DNA of 64,000 nucleotides, taken from the NCBI RefSeq assembly GCF_002744175.1, contig NZ_NKHF01000099.1, positions 1 through 64,000 of the forward strand. The letters run 5' to 3'. The stretch is from Pseudoalteromonas piscicida (GTDB taxonomy: Bacteria > Pseudomonadota > Gammaproteobacteria > Enterobacterales > Alteromonadaceae). The notes under the pieces are model-generated. The model was given only the letters and a program-made list of their open reading frames with translations. It made no database searches and was not told the DNA's origin. Positions 37,473 to 45,998 of this stretch are shown piece after piece. A program made the position numbers and the translations under genes. Within the stretch, counting starts at the first letter, position 1. Every line of letters starts with the position of its first letter.

Positions 37473-38722
37473 CCCGCTCACAATTTGCCATCCAGTATGG
37501 GAAACACCTTGGACTAACCATGTTTGCGAGCATGCTAGTGCTGCCGATCTTTACGCCCTATATGCTGAGCCTAGGCTTTGTGCTACAGGATATCGCAATT
37601 GCAATGATGGTAATGGCTTTGACTATTATTGTGTTTGAAGTGCCCAGTGGAGTCCTTGCCGATGCATTAGGTCGACGCAAAGTATTCTTGTCGTCCTTAG
37701 TATTTGCCGCACTTTGTAACCTCACTTTACTGTTTAGCCAACACTTATGGCAGCTATGTGCTGCAATGGTTTTTTGGGGGTTAAGTCAAGCATCGTTGAC
37801 TGGCACACTCAACGCTTGGTTTGTTGAAGCCTATCAAAAATTAGATGGCGATGAGCCCCTCAATAGTGGGTTTGGTAAAGTGTATGGATTAAGCTATCTT
37901 ATTGGAGCAAGTGCTGCATTATTTGCGACATTATTTCTAGCGTTTATGGATGTCAGTCACTTTCAGTTAACCACTTTGTATAAAGCCCTATTCGTGATTT
38001 CTATTGTGGTGTTCGGGGTCACGTTTACCCGCACTTTTTTTATCGTCAGCGCACAAACAAGCAAGCACACCGGCGACGTAACACGCCCCTTACTTTCTCA
38101 TTGCACTACTATGCTGAATACCTGCAAAGAACGCGGAATGCGCAAGCTGCTGATAATACTGGTATTTGCAGTGCCCGTTGCAAGTAGCATAGAGAAGTTT
38201 TGGCCTGCCGTCGCTGAGCAATATAGTCAGGTGCCAGTAGAAGCACTAGCGTGGATATTTCCGGCAATGTTAGCGCTTGGGTTTGCATTAAATGGCCTTG
38301 CCGCAGCACTAAGTACACCACTTTGCCGCTGGTTTGACCAACGCCTAGGGTATGTAATGGCATTTTCACACGGATTCAAGCTGCTGTTTGTGGTATTACT
38401 CAGTTGGGTTAGCTCTGTACCTATGCTTATACTTGCATTGGTTTGCTTCTATTTTTGCATGGGGTTAGCACAGCCTGCACAATTGCAGCTGCAACATCAG
38501 CTTAGCAGTGATAGCGTCAGAGCAAGTATCGAGTCGGTGACCTCATTGAGTACGCGCCTCGGTGGCCTCCTTGGCACTGCGATGACAGCCTTATTACTCA
38601 CCTACACTAATTTGACCAACAGCTGGCTCTTATTAGGAGGCATATCCATCATCGCTATCATCCTATGCCATGCCAGTGTACTAAACCAACACGAACAACA
38701 GGTGAAAGTGCAACCCTCGTAA
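37469..38722 (+). CDS. MFS transporter, probable exporter of the NRPS product
   Basis: Major facilitator superfamily protein, 417 aa, with about 12 hydrophobic spans. The loop 2-3 motif is recognisable as GVLADALGRRKVF. It is translationally coupled to the last NRPS gene, so export of the peptide is the natural inference. A role in self-protection is possible. There is no other transporter in the operon. No terminator is evident in the 25 bases before the convergent FAH gene. Confidence 0.85.
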   Translation: MTRSQFAIQYGKHLGLTMFASMLVLPIFTPYMLSLGFVLQDIAIAMMVMALTIIVFEVPSGVLADALGRRKVFLSSLVFAALCNLTLLFSQHLWQLCAAMVFWGLSQASLTGTLNAWFVEAYQKLDGDEPLNSGFGKVYGLSYLIGASAALFATLFLAFMDVSHFQLTTLYKALFVISIVVFGVTFTRTFFIVSAQTSKHTGDVTRPLLSHCTTMLNTCKERGMRKLLIILVFAVPVASSIEKFWPAVAEQYSQVPVEALAWIFPAMLALGFALNGLAAALSTPLCRWFDQRLGYVMAFSHGFKLLFVVLLSWVSSVPMLILALVCFYFCMGLAQPAQLQLQHQLSSDSVRASIESVTSLSTRLGGLLGTAMTALLLTYTNLTNSWLLLGGISIIAIILCHASVLNQHEQQVKVQPS

Positions 38723-38747
38723 GCGAGCGCTATACCATCATCTGGAC

Positions 38748-39410
38748 TTAAACCAACTGCAACTGGGCGCGCCATGGAGTGTGGTCGCCTAGTTGCAGCT
38801 GTAAGTGATCCCCTTGTGATAAACACCCTACTCCCTGAGGTGTGCCAGTGAGTACTACATCGCCAGGAGATAAAGTGAAATATTGCGTGATTGCTTGCAG
38901 TAACGTTGCAATAGAGAAAATCATCAGCTCAGAATGACCATGCTGTTTAAGTGTCTCGTTTTGCCAAAAACGATATTCAATATTGCGAGACAACTGATCC
39001 GTATCACACGGCACAAAAGGTGTTATCGGGCAGCTATTATCATACGCTTTAGCGCGCTCCCAAGGATGTCCTTGTGCTTTTAGCTCACTTTGCAAGTCTC
39101 GCAAGGTAAGATCTAGTGCAAGCCCAATCCCTACAATATGTTTAAGCGGCTCTGGAGTGTCCGCATCAATTTTCGCGCCAACCAATAACGCAAGCTCTGC
39201 CTCATAATGATGTTGCCCAAGCGCCGCGTTCAGCGTCACAGTATTGTCAAATGGTACTAAGCTAGTTGCAGGCTTAATGAACAGTAACGGACTACTTGGA
39301 ACCGGGTTATCTAGTTCTTTCGCGTGCGCTACGTAATTTCTTCCAACACACACGACCTTTCCCGCAGGTAAGTTTATCTTGTTATTTTTACTATCAGTAT
39401 GTAGATACAT
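38748..39410 (-). CDS. Fumarylacetoacetate hydrolase family protein (YcgM-like)
   Basis: FAH-family hydrolase or isomerase, 220 aa, the size of E. coli YcgM and of human FAHD1-type acylpyruvases. VCVGRNYVAHAKEL opens the domain. HHYEAELALLVG supplies the acidic metal ligands, and GDVVLTGTPQGVG the conserved C-terminal loop. The substrate is probably a small acylpyruvate or oxaloacetate. It is convergent with the NRPS operon and most likely unrelated to it. Confidence 0.88.
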   Translation of the reverse strand: MYLHTDSKNNKINLPAGKVVCVGRNYVAHAKELDNPVPSSPLLFIKPATSLVPFDNTVTLNAALGQHHYEAELALLVGAKIDADTPEPLKHIVGIGLALDLTLRDLQSELKAQGHPWERAKAYDNSCPITPFVPCDTDQLSRNIEYRFWQNETLKQHGHSELMIFSIATLLQAITQYFTLSPGDVVLTGTPQGVGCLSQGDHLQLQLGDHTPWRAQLQLV

Positions 39411-39518
39411 TCTACCCTCGTTGTGTATTCATAAGCATAACGGTATTAACAGTACCCTCTAAGAGAGCGAGTACGCACCTTGAAGTGGCAGCTTGCAACC
39501 GTGATATATTCGCGACAC

Positions 39519-39602
39519 CTAATTAACCTGAGGCTTGGATAACAAAAGAGTTAATTCATTGTTCTTAATAACAAACTAAATTATCCGAAGCTCAGGCTAA
39601 TT
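39519..39602. repeat. R2 palindromic element, best copy
   Basis: The ends are near-perfect inverted repeats: AATTAACCTGAGGCTTGGATAA on the left and TTATCCGAAGCTCAGGCTAATT on the right, each 22 bases with 3 mismatches. The centre contains TCATTGTTCTTAATAACAAA. It has no coding capacity. Related copies are at 81-245 and 10568-10814. Confidence 0.8.
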
Positions 39603-39627
39603 AAAAGGGCTTTATAAAAAGCCCTTT
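39603..39627 (-). terminator. Rho-independent terminator
   Basis: AAAGGGCTT / AAGCCCTTT stem with a short loop and T-rich flank on the minus strand, 18 bases past the stop of the permease/peptidase gene. It abuts the R2 repeat. Confidence 0.8.
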
Positions 39628-39644
39628 CACTATCGTCAAGCAAA

Positions 39645-42600
39645 TTAGAGTGACTTGATATTATCGGCTGTTTTCTTATCAATCAGCTTTACAAACGGGT
39701 CAACTCCAGCAAATTTCGGTAACGCTTTTACTTTCAGTTCGATCTTGTTTTCACCCGATGTGATCGCATGCTTTTGCAGATATAACAGCGTTTCATCACT
39801 TTGGATGTTGTTAGGATCAGCAGAGAACAACGCAATATCAATCTCTTGATTAAGCGGAATCTCTTCTTCGTTACCTTCACCATCCGCGTGCTTTTTCGCC
39901 GCATCAATCGTTAAGGTCACTGTATGAAGCTCCCCCTCTTGCGCTGCTTTTTGTACTTCAACGCTCGCAAGCTTCAGCTCATACAAAGTAATTGCATTAA
40001 ACTGATCCTCGATGAACACTTGCTCTTGTTCAGAGGCGCCATCTTTTAAGTAAGTCAAAAAGTCGAGCGTTGTTGGGTAAATATCCGTTCTGAAGCGATA
40101 GTCATTTAAGAAGCTTCTTAAGGCACTATTTAATCGCGCTTCTCCAAGTAAGTCATGCAATGCTAGCATCACAACAGAGCCTTTGTTGTAGTGAATGTAT
40201 TGCTGACCTATGGTTCTGGATAGCGCCCGCTCTTCATACGGATCTGAACCTCGTCCACTTAAATAGCGATCTAATTCATACTTCAGGAATTTACGGAGGT
40301 TATGCTCACCGTACTTTTCCTTCATCACCATAATTGCAGAATATTGCGACAGCATTTCCGAGAGGATATTTGAGCCCTCAACGTTAGCACCTATCACCTG
40401 ATGCGCCCACCACTGGTGTGCCAGCTCATGTGAGGTCACATAATAAGGTACGTTGATATTATCAGGATTGCGGGTGTCCGTTAAAAAGCCAATATTCTCC
40501 GAGTAAGGTACGGTATTGGCAAAGCTTTGCGCAAAATCTCGGTAGCGAGGAAACTCGATAATACGCATTTGCTTATGCTGGTAAGGTCCAAATTCGCGAG
40601 TGAAATAATCAATTGAGTCTTTTGTTGACTGCAACATAGTATCGACGTTCCACGCATGATCTTTATGGTAGTAAACCTCAAGTGCGATCCCCTTATACTC
40701 TTCTCGCTTTACCTCGAGATCCATCGATAAGATGTTGTAGAAGTGCAACATTGGGGCATCCATCTCATAAACATAAGTGGTACGGCCATCTTTGGTCTGT
40801 GTAGATTGCAAATAGCCTGGCACCATCGCAACTTGCGACTCATCTGTTGTCACTGTTGCTGCAAATGTGACGAAGTTTTCCGCAAATAATGGCTCATGAT
40901 GATAGTGGGTTTCTTCAATCTTATTACCACGTTTTAGCGGTTCAAGACCGCGTTGACGGCGTTCACTTTTGTCTAGAATTTGTTTGTAGAAATCATAACC
41001 AAATGTTGGGAATAGCTCAGCGTTATCAATGAAGGTGCCATTGTTCACCAACATGACGTCATTGCCTTGATCGACAAAACCCAACGTTTGACGTACGACC
41101 GACATCGTGATTTCACGCTGCTCGCCCGGTGTCATCGGTTGTGAGAGCTCAAGCCAAGCATGCTTAAAGGTTTTGTCCTCCTCACCAAGCGTAGCGCCAG
41201 CCATTTCAACCTGCCACTCTAACGTATGGTTAGGTTTATTCACCAAGAAGCGCGTAATCTCTTTATCAGAGCGGTTTTCAACCAACAATTTTACCTGTGC
41301 TTCTATACGACGAGTCTTCGGAAATATCTCGGCATTAAGCTGCACATCTAACGTGACTGGCACGGGATCATCTTTGTACTGGGCAAATTGCTGTTCATAT
41401 TGCTCTGCAATATCTTCTGCTTCATCTTGAGTGATAAACTCATTGATCACTTGGGTGTTGTAGTAAATGTAGCTACCACTGCCCACGAATATGAGAGCAC
41501 CACACGCCAATAATGCTTTACCCGTGTTGCCTAATTGATAATTCATCTGCGCAATTCGTGCTTTAAGCGTTTGCCCGGCACCACGAGGCCACAGTCCATA
41601 GCTGAGCGTCGCTAACATCATGCTAAAACCAAACCAGTACAAATTGTACCAATGCGCAGCACTGAGGAAATGACCATAACCATTAATATCTGAGTACGGC
41701 ACCGAAGAAGTTTGGCCTAAGTGATACATGTTGTGCTCAAAACCAAAATTGGTCAACACGATTGAAACAATGAAATAGACAACAAATAAGCCCATACCCA
41801 TATATTTACTTGGGCTCATTACCTGTATCAAAAATGCTAACGTCGTTTGAAAAGCAAAACCTAAAATATACAGATAACCCAACCGCACAATATACTGCGC
41901 AAGATCTATCTGGGTTATACCAGACATTAATTGATAGCTAATCGTGATTAAGCTACCAAATACGCATAGCAACGTCATTACCGCTACTAAAGCAATATAT
42001 TTGGAGCCCCAAAATACCCAGTTTGCAACAGGGTACGAATCAACAATATCTCCCATTCTTGAGTCACGGTCATGCCAAACCAGTTCAGCACTGTAATATA
42101 CCAAGACAATTACCAACAACTGCCAGAAGCTGCCATGGATCAGCTCCACCATTCTGAAAGTCACAGGCCATACTTCTGTACCATACCAATTAAAAGAACC
42201 CACTAATGCCGGTATTAAGGTTGCAACGGCCAGAATTAATAATACTAAGAATGGATAACTTTTGAGTACGTGCTTCACTTCGAAAGTGGTTCTGGTACAA
42301 AAATGTGCCCACGCACTGCCAGTGCCAGCTTTAAAGTCAAAGCGATTCTGCAAGGCAGCAGTTTGATTGCCAGCGCCTTTGGCTTTACTCTTGGTTTTTT
42401 GTTTTTGTGGTAAATAGTGAGATGATTTAAGTGTCAACGCAACTAAACTGAACAACGCAACAGCCATCCAAATTAATCGGTTGTAAAGCACCTCATCAGC
42501 TAACTTGATGAGTAACGTATTACGCTCAGCAATACTCCAGTACTCTGACTGTGCTGAAATCGCTGATAGACCAAACATATCTAGGTATGCAGCAATAGCT

Positions 42601-43214
42601 CGGTATTCAATATCTGAGAAGATAGTGTTCGCGACAAAGTAAGTGACAAATAAACCAACAGCAACTAAGTACATCGCTATCATGGTTCTAAATTTTTGTG
42701 CCACCAGTGCAAATAAGCTGGCCATAAAGAACAAGGAAGGCGCTGCGATAATGAATAGCGGTGTTAGGTAATAACTGAGCTTATTAGGCCCGATTAGTTG
42801 TACGTCGAGCCAACCGGCTAAACCACCAACACCTGAACCTACCCAGATCCCCACTAAGCACATTGAAAACACAATCAAGGTGACCAGATAAGCACCAAGG
42901 AATCGTCCCAAGTGATATTGAGCTAAGTCCAAGGGTTTACTTAAAATAAGTTCACTAAACTTGCTTTGTTCATCTCTTATCACCGCACTACCAACAAAGT
43001 TTACCACCAAAAAAATGGAAAAAATCGTCATAATGGCAACGGTTTGCAAGATAGCATAAGGAGAGTTTACGTTAACATTACTCCCTCCACCGATCTGTAC
43101 AGCATCCGAAACTGACGCAAAAAAGGTCAGCAAAAATAAGATCAAAGAAGTGACATAAAAAGAGGGCTGACGGATAAAGTACCGCAGCTCAAAGCGCATC
43201 ATTTTAAATAGCAT
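39645..43214 (-). CDS. ABC permease fused to M1-family aminopeptidase
   Basis: 1189-aa fusion. Residues about 1-600 form an ABC-2 type permease with many hydrophobic spans, beginning MLFKMMRFELRYFIRQPSFY. The C-terminal half is a gluzincin peptidase of family M1: HELAHQWWAHQVIG near 928, followed by the distal Glu ligand in NILSEMLSQYS, giving HExxH-x18-E. The peptidase part follows the last membrane span and would face one side as a tethered domain. Such fusions occur in Bacteroidetes and marine gammaproteobacteria; the substrate is unknown. The ATPase partner is 11 bases upstream. SD AAGGAG supports the start. Confidence 0.9.
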   Translation of the reverse strand: MLFKMMRFELRYFIRQPSFYVTSLILFLLTFFASVSDAVQIGGGSNVNVNSPYAILQTVAIMTIFSIFLVVNFVGSAVIRDEQSKFSELILSKPLDLAQYHLGRFLGAYLVTLIVFSMCLVGIWVGSGVGGLAGWLDVQLIGPNKLSYYLTPLFIIAAPSLFFMASLFALVAQKFRTMIAMYLVAVGLFVTYFVANTIFSDIEYRAIAAYLDMFGLSAISAQSEYWSIAERNTLLIKLADEVLYNRLIWMAVALFSLVALTLKSSHYLPQKQKTKSKAKGAGNQTAALQNRFDFKAGTGSAWAHFCTRTTFEVKHVLKSYPFLVLLILAVATLIPALVGSFNWYGTEVWPVTFRMVELIHGSFWQLLVIVLVYYSAELVWHDRDSRMGDIVDSYPVANWVFWGSKYIALVAVMTLLCVFGSLITISYQLMSGITQIDLAQYIVRLGYLYILGFAFQTTLAFLIQVMSPSKYMGMGLFVVYFIVSIVLTNFGFEHNMYHLGQTSSVPYSDINGYGHFLSAAHWYNLYWFGFSMMLATLSYGLWPRGAGQTLKARIAQMNYQLGNTGKALLACGALIFVGSGSYIYYNTQVINEFITQDEAEDIAEQYEQQFAQYKDDPVPVTLDVQLNAEIFPKTRRIEAQVKLLVENRSDKEITRFLVNKPNHTLEWQVEMAGATLGEEDKTFKHAWLELSQPMTPGEQREITMSVVRQTLGFVDQGNDVMLVNNGTFIDNAELFPTFGYDFYKQILDKSERRQRGLEPLKRGNKIEETHYHHEPLFAENFVTFAATVTTDESQVAMVPGYLQSTQTKDGRTTYVYEMDAPMLHFYNILSMDLEVKREEYKGIALEVYYHKDHAWNVDTMLQSTKDSIDYFTREFGPYQHKQMRIIEFPRYRDFAQSFANTVPYSENIGFLTDTRNPDNINVPYYVTSHELAHQWWAHQVIGANVEGSNILSEMLSQYSAIMVMKEKYGEHNLRKFLKYELDRYLSGRGSDPYEERALSRTIGQQYIHYNKGSVVMLALHDLLGEARLNSALRSFLNDYRFRTDIYPTTLDFLTYLKDGASEQEQVFIEDQFNAITLYELKLASVEVQKAAQEGELHTVTLTIDAAKKHADGEGNEEEIPLNQEIDIALFSADPNNIQSDETLLYLQKHAITSGENKIELKVKALPKFAGVDPFVKLIDKKTADNIKSL

Positions 43215-43225
43215 CTGCCTACTCC

Positions 43226-44107
43226 TTACGCTGCTTGATTATTACGATGTGTATGCAGTGTAGAAAAGTAGACGTCTTCTAAATCAGCTGGAACTGCGTC
43301 AAACCCTTCAGGTGCTTGATCGGCAAATACGTTAAGTAAGGTTTGACCCGCAAATAAGCGTTTGGAAATGACAGGCAAATGCTGCTCAGCTTCTTTCGCT
43401 TCGGCAAGCGTCATAGATTTGCGCCAAATTTTTCCTTGTAGCTGTTCAGTGAGCGCGATTGGATTACCTTCAAGTAAGATCTGTCCACTGGCCAATACCG
43501 CCATATTCGGACATAGCTCAGATACATCCTCAACAATATGTGTAGATAGAATAACGACTTTACTTTCACCTAAGCCCACTAAAAGGTTGTGAAAGCGGTT
43601 ACGCTCTTCTGGGTCTAGTCCTGCTGTGGGTTCATCAACGATGAGTAAGTCAGGATCGCCAAGCAGTGCCTGCGCTATACCAAAACGCTGACGCATCCCC
43701 CCTGAAAAACCACTGACGGCATTTTTACGATGGTCATACAAATTGGTTTGCGCAAGTAAGCCATCTACTGCTTCCTTACGCACTTTCTTGTTATTCAAAC
43801 CTTTTAAAATGGCCATATGGTCGAGTAAGTCGTAGGCACTAACTCGAGGATAAACACCAAAATCTTGGGGTAAGTAACCTAACCGCTCACGCAGTGCTTT
43901 GGGCTCTTGTAATACATCGATACCATCAAACTGTATTGAGCCTGAATCTGCAGATTGTAATGTTGCTATGGTTCGCATTAACGATGATTTGCCTGCGCCA
44001 TTGGGCCCAAGTAGACCAAACATTCCTTTTGGAATATTCAACTCTACGCCTCGTAAAGCATGAACACCATTGTCATAGGTTTTTGAAAGTCCTGATATTT
44101 CGAGCAT
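43226..44107 (-). CDS. ABC transporter ATP-binding protein
   Basis: 293-aa ATPase of the ABC-2 exporter type. Walker A is LGPNGAGKSSLM (about 35-46), the signature is SGGMRQRFG, Walker B is LLIVDEPTAGLD, and the switch His is in LSTHIVEDV. It drives the permease/peptidase fusion encoded 11 bases downstream, with which it forms a two-gene operon. Confidence 0.95.
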   Translation of the reverse strand: MLEISGLSKTYDNGVHALRGVELNIPKGMFGLLGPNGAGKSSLMRTIATLQSADSGSIQFDGIDVLQEPKALRERLGYLPQDFGVYPRVSAYDLLDHMAILKGLNNKKVRKEAVDGLLAQTNLYDHRKNAVSGFSGGMRQRFGIAQALLGDPDLLIVDEPTAGLDPEERNRFHNLLVGLGESKVVILSTHIVEDVSELCPNMAVLASGQILLEGNPIALTEQLQGKIWRKSMTLAEAKEAEQHLPVISKRLFAGQTLLNVFADQAPEGFDAVPADLEDVYFSTLHTHRNNQAA

Positions 44108-44258
44108 TTTTATTTCCCTTTTGGATTTTTATTATTGCTCTTTATATAACACTTACCTCAAATGGTTACAATTAACACAAACATATCAATTGCAAATAAA
44201 AGTAAACACTGAAACACTAATGAGCACTCTTAGTTTACAAAACCCAAGGAAAACTAAC

Positions 44259-44936
44259 ATGCAAGATCATGCCAACCACCCACTGACGGATTTTATCGAA
44301 TATCCTCATGACGAGATGTTAAGTCGTGCAGAAGCCTTCTTGGAAAACAGTAAAAGGCGTCATAGTATTCGCGCTTTTAGCGACCGCCCAGTGCCACAAG
44401 AAATCATTGAAACTTGTATAAAGGCCGCAGGTACAGCACCTAGTGGTGCAAACCACCAACCATGGCATTTTGTAGCGATCGGTAGCCCTGAAAAGAAACA
44501 GCAGATCCGAGCTGCAGCTGAAGAGCTAGAACGCTCATTTTATCGAGGAAGAGCAGGTGATGAGTGGTTAGACGCCCTCAAACCACTGGGAACTGACGCG
44601 CAAAAACCCTACCTTGAGCATGCACCATGGTTAATTGCGATTTTTAGTCAGAAAAAAGGCGGGATCCACGCTGAAGATAAAAATACCAATTACTATGTAC
44701 ACGAGTCTGTAGGTATTGCTACCGGTTTTTTGATCCAAGCGCTTCACAATGCGGGACTAGCAACACTGACACATACGCCAAAGCCAATGAGCTTTTTAAC
44801 TGAGTTATGCGGCAGAGACAAAGATAATGAACGCCCTTATATGTTGCTGGTTGCAGGCTATCCAAGTGATGAAGCGACTATCCCTGAACATGCGACAGTA
44901 AAAAAATCACTCGAAGAGATCGCCACTTTCATCTAA
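44259..44936 (+). CDS. Nitroreductase-fold protein resembling iodotyrosine deiodinase
   Basis: FMN-dependent nitroreductase-family protein, 225 aa from ATG 44259, which has AAGGA 8 bases upstream. RRHSIRAFSDRPVP binds FMN phosphate and GTAPSGANHQPWHF matches the deiodinase subgroup. The three residues that hold the iodotyrosine zwitterion in human IYD (Glu157, Tyr161, Lys182) are present with the same spacing: Glu91, Tyr95, Lys116. Other subgroup text includes YYVHESVGIATGFLIQALHNAGL and VAGYPSDEATIP. It should reductively dehalogenate halotyrosine. Earlier in-frame starts (44121, 44220) have no conserved sequence. It is divergent from the ABC operon and convergent with the RND operon. Confidence 0.85.
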   Translation: MQDHANHPLTDFIEYPHDEMLSRAEAFLENSKRRHSIRAFSDRPVPQEIIETCIKAAGTAPSGANHQPWHFVAIGSPEKKQQIRAAAEELERSFYRGRAGDEWLDALKPLGTDAQKPYLEHAPWLIAIFSQKKGGIHAEDKNTNYYVHESVGIATGFLIQALHNAGLATLTHTPKPMSFLTELCGRDKDNERPYMLLVAGYPSDEATIPEHATVKKSLEEIATFI

Positions 44937-44944
44937 ACAATGGA

Positions 44945-44972
44945 CAACTAGCTGTTAATGAACAGCTAGTTG
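44945..44972. terminator. Shared hairpin between convergent genes
   Basis: CAACTAGCTGTT-AATG-AACAGCTAGTTG is a perfect 12-base stem lying 9 bases after the deiodinase-like gene. It overlaps the last codons and stop of the RND adaptor. No T tract follows, so it may be a transcript end rather than a true intrinsic terminator. Confidence 0.5.
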
Positions 44973-45998
44973 ATCGCCCTCGTTGAGCCCGGTGATCACA
45001 ACGGTTTTGTTGCCATCCTCAGCACCCAAGCGGATGTAGCGCTTATTGCGCTGATCATTTTCAATAACTTCAACCATCGCTAACTGCCCATGTTTGCTGA
45101 TCATCTGAGTGGGTATTTGGATCACGGACTGCTCTCCAAGCACCAGCTCCACTAAGGCATACATGCCCGGCACAACGTTTTGCATCAGCGGCATATCAAG
45201 CTTAATGACAAAACTACGTGCTTGGCTGTCGGCAACAGGAACCATTTCCGACACCCTTGCCATTTGTGTCACATCTAGCGCGGGAATACGTACTTTAATT
45301 TCGCTGCCTAACTGAATGTGTTTAACTTGCGCTTCTCGAATTGGCGCCTCGATTTGCAATTGCAGTGGGTTAAACAAAGAAACAATGGCACTTCCTGGAC
45401 TAACCGTACTGCCAGGCTCTTGTAAACGCTCAACCACTTTACCTGAGATAGGCGCTACTATCTGAGTATACCCCAATGCCACTTGGGCACTGCGAAAGGC
45501 CTCTTGCAGAGCGCTATCTTGTGCTTGCAGCTCATCCACACTGGCTTGCCACTCATCAACTTGATTAATCGCTATCAACCCTTTTTCATTTAAAGACTTG
45601 CTTCGTGCTAACTGCTTTTTTGCTTGCTCAAGCTTGGCCGAGTTTGCCGCTTGCTGCGCTGCTACACGCTGTAATTCCGCTTTAAGCTCCGCATCATCCA
45701 AGGTTGCAATTAACTGACCTGCAACGACCTTATCACCGGCTCTCACACTCAGTGTTTTTAGCTCAGCCAATAGCCGGCTCGATACTAAGGTATTTTCTTT
45801 TGCGACGACACTCGCTGGCACTTGCTCAATGATTGCAACTGAGGATTTTTGTACCGTATACCGCTCACCTTGATACGGCGGTTGCTGCGCTTTTGTACCT
45901 GGGGCTAATTTATTCTGGAAACCACCAGCGAGCCACACCACCATTAGTAGTAAGGCGCAAACGGCGACGACAGGAATAATAATTTTATTACGAGACAT
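44955..45998 (-). CDS. RND efflux periplasmic adaptor
   Basis: Membrane fusion protein of an RND pump, 347 aa from ATG 45998 with AGGAG 7 bases upstream. Residues 1-25 form an N-terminal anchor. The lipoyl-like halves flank a coiled-coil hairpin (ELKAELQRVAAQQAANSAKL ... ALQEAFRSAQVALGYTQIVA). Beta-barrel and membrane-proximal domains follow. Its start overlaps the end of the RND permease gene by 11 bases, so the order permease then adaptor is reversed from the usual one. No outer-membrane factor is in the operon. Confidence 0.92.
   Translation of the reverse strand: MSRNKIIIPVVAVCALLLMVVWLAGGFQNKLAPGTKAQQPPYQGERYTVQKSSVAIIEQVPASVVAKENTLVSSRLLAELKTLSVRAGDKVVAGQLIATLDDAELKAELQRVAAQQAANSAKLEQAKKQLARSKSLNEKGLIAINQVDEWQASVDELQAQDSALQEAFRSAQVALGYTQIVAPISGKVVERLQEPGSTVSPGSAIVSLFNPLQLQIEAPIREAQVKHIQLGSEIKVRIPALDVTQMARVSEMVPVADSQARSFVIKLDMPLMQNVVPGMYALVELVLGEQSVIQIPTQMISKHGQLAMVEVIENDQRNKRYIRLGAEDGNKTVVITGLNEGDQLAVH

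Noticed and set aside
43894..44175. Open frame antisense to the ABC ATPase start
   Set aside because: It overlaps the Walker A region of a clear gene in reverse and has no ribosome binding site.
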